In this document: positions 45,071 through 56,519 of the stretch, piece after piece
Layout of the letters: each line of letters begins with the position of its first letter
Numbering within the stretch: the first letter of the stretch is position 1
Source of the DNA: Adiantum capillus-veneris
Taxonomy: Eukaryota; Streptophyta; Polypodiopsida; Polypodiales; Pteridaceae
Direction: 5' to 3'
DNA: 64,000 nt
Assembly (NCBI GenBank): GCA_014529385.2
Contig: CM043954.1
Location: forward strand, 5,553,306 to 5,617,305
Translations under genes and position numbers: made by a program
Notes under the pieces: model-generated
Database searches by the model: none
What the model saw: only the letters and a program-made list of their open reading frames with translations
What the model was told of the DNA's origin: nothing

Positions 45071-48000
45071 ATGCAAATTGCTGAGAAAGCAAAGAAGAGG
45101 ATGACCCAAAAAGAAAAGCTGGAAGAGTTTCCACCATATCAGATGGAGCCAAGTTCAGTGAAAATGTCCAAAGTAACCTACCTACTAGAATAACAGCTTA
45201 AAGAACACAACACCACAGTCTTCACCAACAGATTCAAGAGTGAAGAGGGAAACCCGGTAGAGTTGCAGATGCTACCCAAAGAAGTCTATGATGTAGCAGC
45301 AAAGCCAGCAACAAAAGAAGCCAAAAGAAGGTTAGGACTTTGGGAATTTTACAATCAAGAGCCATGTGGAGTAGACTTTTAGAGAGCTTATGAGCAACTG
45401 TCAACAATCAAAGAGGATGGATCTGCCAAGAGCACAAATCAACAAGGACAAAAAGTCAAAGTGGTCATCAACAAAGACATAGTGACTGAAGCACTAAAGC
45501 TTCCCATTGAAGGTATGCCAATGAGAGCCAGAGATAGGAAGATAGTTGGTACATTCACAGAGAGTACGGCTGCTGCCACCTTCTCCGACCTTATACTAAA
45601 GCAAGTAGAGGATCCCGCCCATCTCTATCACCAATACTTCCACTTCTTAGCCAAGCAACCACCAATATATACTACTCCAAATCATGCAGTCGCAACCACC
45701 TTCACTTAGGTATTGAAGTCAACAACGAGACAATCAATAGATCATGTTCAGGTGCTTACAACACTCAAGAGCATAAAGAAGGAAGAAAGAGTAACATATG
45801 TGGGAGCTCCAAAATTTCTAACCCGAATTGCATACCATGCTATTGGGATGGCTGATAACTTACCGTTAGCCCAGATCAGAACAGCTCAGCCCTCTCCACA
45901 AGCCACTAGATCAAAGAAGAAAGGAATTTAAAAATCAGAGGAAGAGTCAATGGAAAGCTGTCCTGAAGCCCGTAGCAGTGAAGAGAGTTCAAAAAATGAT
46001 GGAAAAAGGGCAAGGAGGGAAGAGATGAAAACAAAGGTAGTGACCACCCATCAGGAATAACCTCAATAGAAAAAGGCAATATTTGAAAGAGAAAAAGAAG
46101 CCTACAATGAAGTCGCCAAGTTGCAGGACAGAAACCAAAATCATGGAGTCCAAGGGAAATCAAGGGTCCTAGAACCAAGAACCCTGAGAAGAAGATCCAT
46201 AGAACTTGCTCGAGAGGATGTTTACGGAAGCCAAACCCCTAAAGATACATGAGTCTTTAGAAGCACAAAGAAAAGTGAGAGAAGAGTCGATTGTGCAACA
46301 AACAAAACAAGCAAAAGCTGCAGAACCGATTGAACCACAACAAAACAGGGGGAGATGTCTACAACAAAACAGGGGGAGATGTCTCCAAGACCACCCTCAC
46401 CCACTACCGAACAAGATGATCAAGCATTTCCTAGCCCGAGCCCATCACCAATTGACAAATTAGATGAAGGCGAGGAAACAAAAGGAGATGAGAAAAAAGA
46501 GGAGGAAGCCAGTCAATAACAACCCAAGGGAAAAAACAAAGATGAGGTTGAACCTTCTACAAAACCTCAATCAGAATTGGTTGGACCATCTAAAGAACCT
46601 CAACCAGAATCTGAAGAGTGAGAAACAACGGATGAAGTTATCATCCATGTTAATGAATATGCAAAGCAAATGCAAATGATGATGGAGAAGATGCAAACAG
46701 CAGCTCTTAGCCGCAGTGCTAAAGTTCGAGAACTCGAACAAGTGATTGCTGCTCTCCAAGGCGATCTTGAAGACAGGATGAATATCATTGAAAATCTTCA
46801 AGTCCAAATCAAAGAACTCAAGAACCAAGCAAGTTGATGAATATGCAAAGCAAATGCAAATGATGATGGAGAAGATGCGAACAACAGCTCTTAGCCGCAG
46901 TGATAAAGTTCAAGAACTGGAAAAAGTGATTGATGCTCTCCAAGGCGATCTTGAAGACAGGATGAATATCATTGAAAATATTCAAGGCCAAATCAAAGAG
47001 CTCAAGAACCAGGCAGAACAACATCAAAGCGTCAAGGAAAAGCAACAAAAGGAGATGGAAGAATGAGGGGAGATTCTCACAAAGTTGTTCGATGCCTGTA
47101 AAATGAAGGACCAACAGCTGATTGAAGTAACAAATGAACTTATGAGCACTACTCATTAGTCAGTACAAAAGCTCCATGTAGAGTTGAATGTAGTAAATAC
47201 CCTTTTGTAATACTCAAAATAGAGTATCAATGACGAAGCGGCATTTCTAAAGAAAATCAAGGAAAACCCAGCAATAGTTTCACTCAAGGGGACATATGAA
47301 GTTTACAAGACTTTGGAGAAGAGAATCAAAGACTTGGAACTTGAGTTGAAGCTGTAACAAGCACAAAGAAGGGACCTCGTCCTAAAGAGAGCCAATCATC
47401 TATTGAGAGAAGGGAATGTTCACGAGGAGGCAGGTACATCTGAACAGCCAAATCTAGAGATACCATCAGTCTCATTTGCAAAAATGGAACACAACCAACT
47501 GAAGGGTAGAAAATGAGTTTTGAGTTCCAAGTACTAATCATCGACAAAGAACAAGTGCCAATGGTCCAACTCTCTAAAGCTTAAGAAGATGCACTTAAAG
47601 AGAAAATTGTTCACAAATTGGATGCTGAATGGAAAGAAGCTATGGATTGGGAGTTGAGGGTTCTTCACTCTGTTAATGTAGCTCAGCTCACTCCCAACCA
47701 AATCAATTCTTAGTGGAATCAACAATCCTACCTTATCCTATGATAAAGGTGGAGCTATTGCAAGTAAAAGAACGATTTTACAAGGATATGCAAGAAGAGG
47801 GATCGGATGCTCTCCACCTCAAATGGAGGGAAAATTGGCTCAACAAAAACTCAAGGTATCTCATCTTGTTTACAAGGGCACTGACATCAATCCAGAAAGA
47901 CCTCCAACATTCTATCATGTACCAAGGGGGTAAGGACATGGCAAGCACATGCAGCATTAAATTAAAAAAGTCCAACTTGGCTCAACTACCTGAAATTGCT

Positions 48001-48560
48001 AGCTCTAGAGCAAAGACCGGCAGCTAAGGAATACATGGTGAAAACCCTAACGGGTTCCATGAACTTCTTCAAGAGCCTCCCCGACCTCTTGCGTGCAATG
48101 CTATTTAAAATCTGCAGAATGCTGCTCACATGCATCCAAGTCTTTCATGCGCCTGAACAAGTAGGAGCCCCATGGATGTCCTTTTTAGAAGGTAACCAAG
48201 GCTTATGCTATGATTTGAGTGGCCAACCTTCAGAGGAAGTCCTTTATGGCTTCTATGCTAGATGTATGTTCTTGCCATCAAGAAATATGTTGGCATTCAA
48301 AGAAGATTTTTACACGGGATTCTTAACATGGTGTACAAAGATTTTTGGACCAGTGATCAATAATCTAACAGCAAGGTTTAGTGCATATTCACCCATATAA
48401 CTCAGAAATAAAGTTACAGCTAATTAGTTTTTGCAAGTCCCTGAGAAAGAACGGCAGATCAAATATCAAAAAGCACTTCAAGCACTTAAAGACTGCCTCG
48501 CCAGCCGTCAACCTGAAGACTAGTTCAGTCCATGAAACTATTTCAAGGGACAACAGAGTT
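45071..48560 (+). pseudogene. Gag-only coiled-coil ORF of a non-autonomous LTR element
   Basis: ATG at 45071 opens a basic N-terminus (MQIAEKAKKRMTQ). The same frame continues through several single in-frame stops (about 45192, 45380, 45709 and 45930) to about 45930, then through a low-complexity Lys/Glu-rich part into long coiled coils. A 61-codon coiled-coil block is duplicated at 46649-47016. The C-terminal part (47,700-48,400) includes NFFKSLPDLLRAMLFKICR and ends before a purine tract. No protease, reverse transcriptase or integrase is present. Several stops look like CAA/CAG changed to TAA/TAG, as expected from cytosine deamination. Confidence 0.6.
46649..47016 (+). repeat. Tandem duplication of a coiled-coil block (184 bp)
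   Basis: Both copies encode DEYAKQMQMMMEKM-like starts and LQGDLEDRMNIIEN. The period of 184 bp is not a multiple of three, so the duplication itself shifts the reading frame between copies (stop codons follow the first copy). Confidence 0.92.
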
Positions 48561-48574
48561 GAGGAGGGGGAGAA
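48561..48574 (+). other. Polypurine tract
   Basis: GAGGAGGGGGAGAA lies immediately before a TG-starting LTR at 48575, the expected plus-strand primer position. Confidence 0.8.
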
Positions 48575-49339
48575 TGTTAGCAGCAAGATAACCCATGTAA
48601 CATTTTTTGGGAGCTTTATTGTAAAAACACTTATTCTTTTGATAAATCGGGATTATTGTAACTCCTATTAAGTGAGTGGATATTATAATTTATGAGCCGA
48701 AGCTATAAGCTTCCAGATTGTATCAATTTATCCTTAGCTAGAGCTTCCAGAAGGTTAGTTTTTGACCAAAGAAACCTTGGCTAAGGTATAAAAGCCAATT
48801 TTTGTAAAGTTAATTTTAAGTTTTTGGATAAGAAATACATAACGTGAGCTTACGATGCTCACTTCTCTCCTTCTCATGCTTTTATTTTTGTAAAGTCAAC
48901 TATTGTGTTGCAACCGCATGTAAGAGCTTTACGCATTGACGCAACATATCATGGTAAATCGTAGCTTTTGGCATCGCCACACCGCGGCCTAATTTCAGCA
49001 TAATTAGGAATTAAAACTAGGAAATTATAAATAAGCATAGGCAGGGTATTGGGGCATCATTGCTAAGAATTCAAATGCATTCGGGATAAAAATGACTAGG
49101 TTAGAATCTCATTGATGTTAATAATTGCATTTCTTGCACTTCATTGAAAGTGATATTTGAGACCATAAGCATGTCTGGTTAGGTCTTATATACTTGTCCT
49201 AGAAGTTTCATAACATTTGGATATCATTTGATGCTATAATGGTCATGGTTTGTTTACCGATTAGTGATAATCTTTTGATGACTTAGGTCATTTGAGTGTA
49301 GCTTGTGTTAGATACGAGTTGTCTTTTGTTTTCCACAGA
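48575..49339 (+). repeat. 3' LTR of the gag-only element, broken by element E1
   Basis: Begins TGTTAGCAGCAAG after the polypurine tract. A TATA-box-like GTATAAAAG lies at 48786-48794, suitable for an LTR promoter. No second LTR copy is in the window and the right end is unclear because element E1 starts at 49340. Confidence 0.65.
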
Positions 49340-49743
49340 CATTAGGAAAAAATTGGCCCCCCTTGGGGCCATGTAAGGATCCCTAATTTTAAGGGATTAA
49401 AGATAATTTTGTAGGGGATGGAGGGAACAAAGACAATAAATAGGGCTACTTTTGTAGCTCTCTGTCTAACTTCTCTCTAGATAGGAGAGGGGGGGAAAGT
49501 AGGGAATGAGGGTTGTAAAGTAGGAGGAATAGGGGGGATAAAGTAGGAGAGAGAGGGGAGTAAAAAGAGAGAGAGAGAGGAGTAAAAGTAGAGAGAAGAA
49601 TCATTATCTCTCTACCTATCACCAAACAAAGAGAGTAAGTAGTTATGACAAAAGCCACTTTTCAGTTCGTGCATCAATTTACCCCCCAAAAAATGAATTT
49701 TTTATAAAATCTTCAAAATGGATCTTTTAAGCTTTCAAAAGGT

Positions 49744-49746
<3 letters not shown>

Positions 49747-49784
<38 letters not shown>
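49747..49784. repeat. (TA)n microsatellite
   Basis: About 19 TA units in the leader of element E1. GA-rich DNA precedes it (49480-49630). Confidence 0.9.
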
Positions 49785-49790
<6 letters not shown>

Positions 49791-50083
49791 AAACAGTATT
49801 TTTTTAGAAGAATCTAGCTTTTATAACCTCCAAATCTAAAATTTCTTGGGTCCCTCTCTACATTAACTCCAAGAATAAATAGATAATTCCACATCATCAA
49901 AATGTCCATCTAATAAAGCCTAAAAATTGAAATTTTTAAAATTTAAAAATTTCCCTCTTTTGAGCTCAAAAATTGAACCTATATATGAAAAAATATATTT
50001 TAAAGTCTTTTTATCCCAAAAATTGTCTGTTTATCCCAAAAAGTATATCTTATCAAATTTTTTTCCCATCATAACTTTTCACC

Positions 50084-52937
50084 ATGTCTCTTCGCGACAT
50101 AACCAATGAATCACCTGCGCCGTCATCTTCTAGGTCAACTAATGTCAGTCTACGTCTACCAATCGAATTTGCTCCCACAAAAAAAATGACGAGAAAGCAT
50201 CTCAACCGGCATCCGTACGACAGTTTCGAGGAGAAACCAATGTTGACTTGTGGCTTAATGGAGGGTTGTATCCAAAAGATCCGCTCGTGGGCTGTCATCC
50301 GACATTCTGTACACTCCCAAGCTTAATCAAATATGTGGGAGAAGGAGAACGTGGTCTTCTTGGGTATTGTAAGAGATTGGACTCCAATCACGCAGGGGCG
50401 TCGACATATTTCCGACAACAATGTCAAGTGTTACACATTCATTCCACAAATCTCCAACAACAACTACATTCCACAGAGAAACAACTCAAAGATCTTAAAG
50501 AGGAGATGAAAGCTACAGAAACAGAGGTAACTAAGCTATGGATTGCAATGATGCACCTAAAAGCCACTCCATTTGGCATGCGTGAGCGTAAGAGGGAGTT
50601 CTCTTCCATTGAAAACTTAGCATCTAATGGAGGGGGACGTAAGAAGCGGATCACGGCAACCAGGTATTTTTTTAAATTCACAGTGTTCATAACTCTCAAA
50701 TAATTTTCATCAATTTGTAACTCGGTTCACCTTTTGAAATAGGACATATATACAAGATGTGTGTGAAAGTTTTAGACAAGAGGACCGTTGCAACCTTCTC
50801 CTAGGATGCATCTCAAAGGAAGATATACTTTACATCATAGGTTGTGAAAAGGCCAAACACATGAAAGATGCCATCACAAAGGAGATCCTAAAAAAGATCT
50901 CTAACCTTGTGTCTGAGGATGATGTCCAGAGAGCTTGTGATGAGGTTGGGATCAACACAAATGCATACCATGCACTTCATGGATTGATGAAAGAGGCATT
51001 ACGAGAGCAAGGCATCACCTAGAATTTATTTCCTATTCCACATAGGGTCCGACTTGCAAAAAAATCAAACAATGATCTCGTTCGGGAATCCCTTGGCGAA
51101 TACAAACACATTGAAGGATCCATGGTGTGCTCTTCCACGAGTGCCAAGTCACGTAGTAATATAAAGGGAGGCAATACTATTCCTAATGGGACAAAGTCTT
51201 TTAGTTATCATCAATTCAACAATATTTTTGTTGACTTGAAACGACTACAACGAGCTATGGTTAAATGTTATGCTTTGTCTCCACAAGGTAATACAAATTG
51301 TAATGTCGTTTTTTATTTGTATTGAATATCATTTAGCATAACAATTCAATTCTTGTGTTGTTTCAGTACTTGGAGAGAAGCTCATATTTATTCTTAAGCT
51401 AGATGAATGTGAAATTGTCAAAGGACGGAGATTGGAACGTATGAGTGTGACACTCATGAATGAGGCAATGTTTTTTGCAAAAGTCGATGTTATAGGTGAT
51501 CATTCTCAGAAACCATCATTTAGTGTACAATCGGAAAAAGAAATATGGTGGTTAGGAGCTTTTGAAGTTCCGAAGGAGACTCATGAGGTGTTGGCATGGG
51601 TCTTCTCTATGATCCCGTGGATCACAGAGGTTATTAAGGCACAACTAGAGGGAGAAAAGCTAGAAGTAGATGGAGTAGGTACATTTGATGTTGAGTGGCA
51701 CTTAGGAGGTGATCTAAAAACAATCAAATGTATACTTGGGTGTAAACAAGGTGCTTCATCACTTCTTCCTTGTCCATATTGTGTACGATGATACAAGGAG
51801 AGTACTCGTGGCTCCACGTCTTCAAAGAAAAATGTCAAGGGAAGTCAGGCAACAAGGTCAATGGATGATGATGCAAGGGATTGGGTGTGCTCGGTGTTGA
51901 AGTGTCCTATCATGGAGGTCCCCAATCGGTCGACAAAAGATAAAACATGGCATCCCATTATCAATTTTCCACTTACAAATGTACACTTTTGCACTTTGCA
52001 TGCCTTTATGCGTATATTTGATCGCTTGTTAAAGCTTCACATAGAGTACGCTTTCACAATGAAACCACTTTCCAGATCCGTGGAAGCCATTGGAATAGTT
52101 GAAACAATTCTAAATTCGATTGGATTTCATGGTGTCAATGTTTCTATCATCGGTGAGGTGGATAATATGCATGAAGTGCCACAAAAAGTATCTATGAATG
52201 GTGTGAAAGCACGTAGGTTTTTCAAGAAACTAGAGATGCGAAAGGAGAGGGGTGAAGAGGATGCTCCATGGGAGCTATGGAAATCGCTTTGCAAGTGTAC
52301 GACCGATCAAGATTCAAATCCCGTGCTTGTAAATCTGCGTAGGCAAGTGTGGCACCACTTGGAGTTAGTGCTTCAAATCATGTGGAAACCCCAAACCACG
52401 AGCGAGCAACAAAATTTGTTCAAAGATCACATTTCGAATTTCACTAAAGCATTTGTGCAAGCGTGGGGAGAGAGCAATATCACACACTACATGGTAAGTT
52501 TCTTTGTTCAGTTCAAGTTTTGATGCTATACATAATTATTTATTTGATCTAAGCATTTTTTCTTGATGCAGCATAATTTGTATGCGCATGGAGCATTCTT
52601 TATGTCAAAATATGGTTCATTAGACATGTGGAGCACTCAAGAAATGGAAAAATCACATTATCGAGCCAAAGGTGTTTACTTTAAAAATACACGTCACGGT
52701 GGTGGAACTACGAGATCCAACTACATGAAGGAGATGTTTGATTGGTTCTTTCGTTGTTCTTTGGGGAGATGTCATGCCATAGAGCGAGCGCGAAAGTCAA
52801 GTCCTGCCAAGGAGGTTAGGAGACAATCTCGACTTACTGCTAAAGAGAAATGGAAAAACTCCACCGGACCCCTTAATCATGCTAGGTGGCGTGAAAATCG
52901 CCATAAAGTGGGCAAACGTTGGTTACCCAACATGTAA
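50084..52937 (+). pseudogene. Element E1 DDE-type transposase (GGDLK / C-x2-C class), spliced
   Basis: Exons: 50084-50663, 50743-about 51289, 51367-52493, 52572-52937, all with GT/AG borders. Motifs in order: GGLYPKDP and GERGLLGYCK, a coiled coil, FNNIFVDLKRLQ, LKLDECEIVKGRRLERM (first Asp), IWWLGAFEVP, EWHLGGDLKTIKC (second Asp), then CPYC as part of a zinc-binding insertion, NFPLTNVHFCTLHAFMRIF, and STQEMEKSHYRAKGVYFKNTRHGGG (likely Glu). The order matches RNase-H-fold transposase-like proteins I recall from animals and fungi. Breaks: one frameshift near 50235, a stop after EQGIT (51020) and a TGA after CPYCVR (51789). The E2 copy is homologous along its whole length and splices at matching places. 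Confidence 0.85.
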
Positions 52938-53154
52938 AACAAATGATGCTATGCAATGTAATGTTTGTATTTGTAGATGTCTTTGTTGAGTTGCATATAA
53001 TACTTCTCCATTTATCTATTTTTTGTTTTTTATATTTTGATGATATTAAGAGTTTTTTTAAGTGGCCTGGTCAAGTGTGAAGAGACCATTTAAAAAAAAA
53101 ATAGAGGGCTTTTAGAGAAGGAGTCTCATTTTCAATCTTGCCCCTTCTTACACC

Positions 53155-53994
53155 ATGGCATGCACAAAGCAAACAGCAAGAAAAGATCAACCTTTTTTTT
53201 CTCACCCTCACTCAACCATCCAAGGTGCTCAAAAACCACCTTGGATACACGAACAAGAGCTTTTAGAAGAGATGGAGAGATAATGGTCAGGTGAAGAGCA
53301 ACAAGATGGACAACCTTCACGCAAGAAGAAACGGGTAGTGACATCAGACACAGAAACCGAAACGGACAACGAAGCACAAAGCCCACCATGGAGCGGACAG
53401 GAGATCCCAAGCAATCATCGAGTTCCGGCTGGGAAGACATTGCCACGTGGCTTCGGCGCTCTGCCGTCACATCAGCCTAGAGGTGATCATGGGTTACTAA
53501 ATGAAGAGAATTTTGAGGATGTAGCAGAGGAGCCAGTTGGAGTGTAGGGTGGAGTTGAAGAGCCAGTCGGAGCACATGGTGTCCTTGAAGATGCACAAGC
53601 TCCCCCTCGCAAGCCCTCTCGTAAAAAGAAAAAGTTTTTCAAGGTTCGCCCTCACAAGGCCCATGTCCCAGATCCTACCATCCCTCAACAACGGGCTCCT
53701 GCTGTGAAGCGACGCATTCCAAAGGCGTTGCAAGAGATTCGTCACTATCAAAAAACTTCAGACCTTCTCATACGCAAGGCACCATTCGCACGTTTGGTAA
53801 AAGAGATCATGCAAAGTTATCGAATGGCGTTTCGAGTTCAAGGTATCGTCGTAGAAGCTCTGCAAGAAGCGACAAAATATCATCTAATTTCTATTTTTGA
53901 AGACACCAACTTGTGTGCTATTCATGCAAAACGGGTGACAATAATGCCCAAGGATTTAGCTCTTGCGCGTCGAGTCAGAGGACAAAGAGATTGA
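53155..53994 (+). pseudogene. Histone H3-like gene with long N-terminal extension, carried by element E1
   Basis: The start MACTKQTARKDQ closely follows the canonical H3 tail, with Arg2 changed to Cys and Ser10 to Asp. About 170 residues of disordered, Lys- and acid-rich sequence ([25 protein letters not shown]) follow. A complete H3 fold comes next (from [21 protein letters not shown] to [15 protein letters not shown]-like [28 protein letters not shown]). Loop 1 has no CENH3-type insertion, so it is a divergent H3 rather than a centromeric one. All parts share one frame, interrupted by TAA at 53281 and TAG at 53545. It lies 218 bp after the transposase, inside the element's inverted ends. 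It could be a captured host H3 or an old element gene. Confidence 0.85.
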
Positions 53995-54087
53995 ATTTGA
54001 CTTTTAGGCAATTTTGCCAATGTAAAGATATCTTTTTGAAATATAACGAGTCGTGTACATTTGTTTTAAGTGATAAGTAAAACTAAG

Positions 54088-54095
54088 TAGAGAGA

Positions 54096-54145
<50 letters not shown>
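54088..54145. repeat. (GA)n microsatellite
   Basis: Uninterrupted AG repeat downstream of the H3-like gene. Confidence 0.95.
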
Positions 54146-54147
<2 letters not shown>

Positions 54148-54196
54148 TGGATAAAAGAGCTGTCAACCAAGTTTGGTTGATTGAATAACCAAAAAA

Positions 54197-54350
54197 AACA
54201 TTGTATTCTTATAATTTTTGCTTTAAAAACCTTTAATTAGGCTGTCGAGAGGTCTGCCGCAGAGGCGCACGAGACTTATGACTTCTGCGGCAGGCCTCTA
54301 GATAGCCTAATTAAAGCTATTTTATGCTAAAATTATAAGAATACAATGTT
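54197..54350. repeat. Fold-back element (MITE-like or hairpin), 154 bp
   Basis: Ends AACATTGTATTCTTATAA and its inverse at 54329-54350 are perfect over 22 bp. Most of the interior also pairs: CTTTAATTAGGCTGTCGAGA with the inverse of CTAGATAGCCTAATTAAAG, and GGTCTGCCGCAGA with TCTGCGGCAGGCC. The loop contains CACGAGACTTATGAC. It sits between the convergent 3' ends of the H3-like gene and the minus-strand gene of E1. No target duplication is obvious. It could be a small inverted-repeat transposon, a shared 3'-end structure or a small-RNA precursor. Confidence 0.85.
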
Positions 54351-54589
54351 ATTATGTTTTTATTGATGTTATTTATCTGAAAAAAACTCTATATTTTGAT
54401 TCAAAAAATTACACAAGTGTATCACAAGATAGAACCAATCATATACTATCTATCGTACCATAAACTCAATACAAAAGTTGGAAAGTAGCAGTTAAAATCA
54501 ATTTCCATTCGAATTTTGAAATAACAAAGTACAAAAATGTGATATATCTCATTACATATTTGAAGGAGTTAATTACAAGGATTATGCAG

Positions 54590-56260
54590 CTATTGACTAC
54601 TTGAGCCATCTAAGATATGGCGAGCAATGTTTTCTCGGCGCTCTTGGGCGCAAGGAAGCTATTTGTGCAGCACATCCCAAGCAATTTGTTCCACATTTCT
54701 TAGACCTACAGCTTGGCTTAAGGCCACGTTACAAAGCACACGACCACGAATGTGTGTCGCAAATGCAGCACTGGCCAGAGATTTATTTACAAGATATATA
54801 ACTTGGGAGGCTTGAGATATGGTTGACAGGCATAGGATGCGGCTCATTGCTTTCATCATTGACACCCAAAATTGACCACCAGGAGTGTACTCCTTGTGGA
54901 TTATCGCAAAGCCGTCCTGGGGGAGCTTGCCAAGGTAATGCACAAGAGACGACTGGCGCCATCCAAAAGCTTGGCGCCTACCATCTCCTCCCCGACCTGT
55001 ATGCTCATCTAGCTCCACAACATTCTACAAAGAAATCAATAGGTAAATAAGATTTCAGAATGCAACAATGAAAATTAACGTTATCACAAAACAAAAATCA
55101 ATTAATACCTCTTGTTTTTTGTCGTCTTCATCGTTTATGCCTTTGCTGTCAAGAGAAATAGATGAATTGGGAGCCATAGCGACACTCTCAAGTTCATCTA
55201 TATGAACAGGCATAGGAGTGCGTTGGGCTTCAAGCAATGCGCGTGTAGCTACAAAATCATCCTCCGACACAGATGAGTGCGGTGCATCTGTCACCGCCAC
55301 CATTGCCAACTCCACTGTATCTACCACACTCTCTCCAAGGGGAAGGAGGCTTCGATCCAAAGGATCGGAAGAGGGGTCAATGGCAGAGGACTCTACAGTG
55401 GCACAGAGTATGGACAGACACTCATCCATGCGGATGTCAAAAGTCTTTTCAAGATCATAAAAAACAAATATTCCTCCCCATCTATCACAATTGGGAAGAG
55501 GTGTTCAAAAAAAACCTCTGGAGTTAATGTCTCCTCCGGCGCATCTGCAGCGGGCTTAAAGGATGCTTCTGCACCCTCGTCACCCATGGATTTGGCGGCA
55601 TCCATGACACCTCCTGGGTAGGTTAGGGCAAGAATATTTCCCTCTTTGCTTGCATCCTAGGGCGCTGTAATGGGCTCCTTTGTGTCCTTGACGACACCCC
55701 CAAGGCGCAAATGAGGCAAACTCACCTCAGATCTTTCATGCTCCTCCGCAAGAAGAAACACAAAAGTCGCCAAGCGACTTAGAAACTGGGTGCCGACCTT
55801 CTTTTTCAAACGTGAATCTTCAATGTACTAACCTGCCTCACCCGCAATTACACAAAATCGTTGAAGTCGTTGGGTGAAAGGCCGATCGCCTTTGTGTATG
55901 TAGCGAAGCAAATCGCATGGAATCCACAATTCCCCTTGTCTGACAATTGGTACAGCATACTTGTCGATGTAAAATTCAAAAAATTCTAAGATAGGCTGAA
56001 AAGATTGGCTATTTAGGTGAATAGTTGCATTCACATCAGGGAATTGGGTGAAGAAATTGTGAAGATCGTCACGATCTTGCCACTCGGTTGTTTGTAAAAA
56101 CGCTTGGAAGCGTTGTAATGCCGTGGCTTCGGGAGGGGTGGAGGAGGATGCCACAATGCTAGCTCTTAAAGTAGGAATGCAAAGAGTTTTGGAGCTCAAA
56201 TGAGAGTGTGAACAGGCAAAGAGTGTGAAAATGGTAGGGTTTAGGAGGCTTTATATAACA
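54590..56260 (-). pseudogene. Element E1 convergent accessory gene, conserved with E2
   Basis: A minus-strand TATATAAAG box at about 56250 precedes an open frame ending ...RFCVIAGEAG at 55828. Further exons lie at about 55605-55390 (EVFFEHLFPIVIDGEEYLFF), 55429-55110 (Ser/Asp-rich) and 55018-54590. The last exon (SSLVHYLGKLPQDGFAIIHKE ... AMSRIL ... QVIYLVNKSLASAAF) aligns segment by segment with the C-terminus of the E2 gene (ALAQYLSKLCESPIVVFHN ... LSRFL ... KVILVDKVFARDCF), so the gene is a shared part of this element family. No known domain is recognised. The initiating ATG is not visible and several stops interrupt it. Confidence 0.6.
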
Positions 56261-56264
56261 CGCG

Positions 56265-56265
<1 letters not shown>

Positions 56266-56296
<31 letters not shown>

Positions 56297-56298
56297 AA
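56266..56298. repeat. Homopolymer junction (C)21(A)12
   Basis: A run of about 21 C followed at once by 12 A, directly upstream (minus strand) of the accessory-gene TATA box. The length may be affected by sequencing. Confidence 0.9.
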
Positions 56299-56519
56299 CA
56301 ATAATTAAAATATTAAACAATTTTCATAAAGTAACACAAATAACAAGAAGTTACAAACTAAATTACAATCATTTAACTCAAAAAACACATCACTACAACT
56401 TTAAGATAATGTGCATTGTCAAAATTTGATACAACCATCTGCTTGAACTTACAATTGTGATATTATAAAAAAATTAAGTACAAAACATAACTACTCTAAT
56501 GATAAAAAATCAAATTCTC

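Noticed and set aside
45071-48400. Alternative genetic code or RNA editing to explain in-frame stops
   Set aside because: All three stop codons appear in different elements along with frameshifts, which is ordinary decay; nuclear stop reassignment is not expected in plants.
53640-53994. Centromeric histone CENH3
   Set aside because: Loop 1 has no CENH3-type insertion, and the [20 protein letters not shown] segment is canonical-H3-like.
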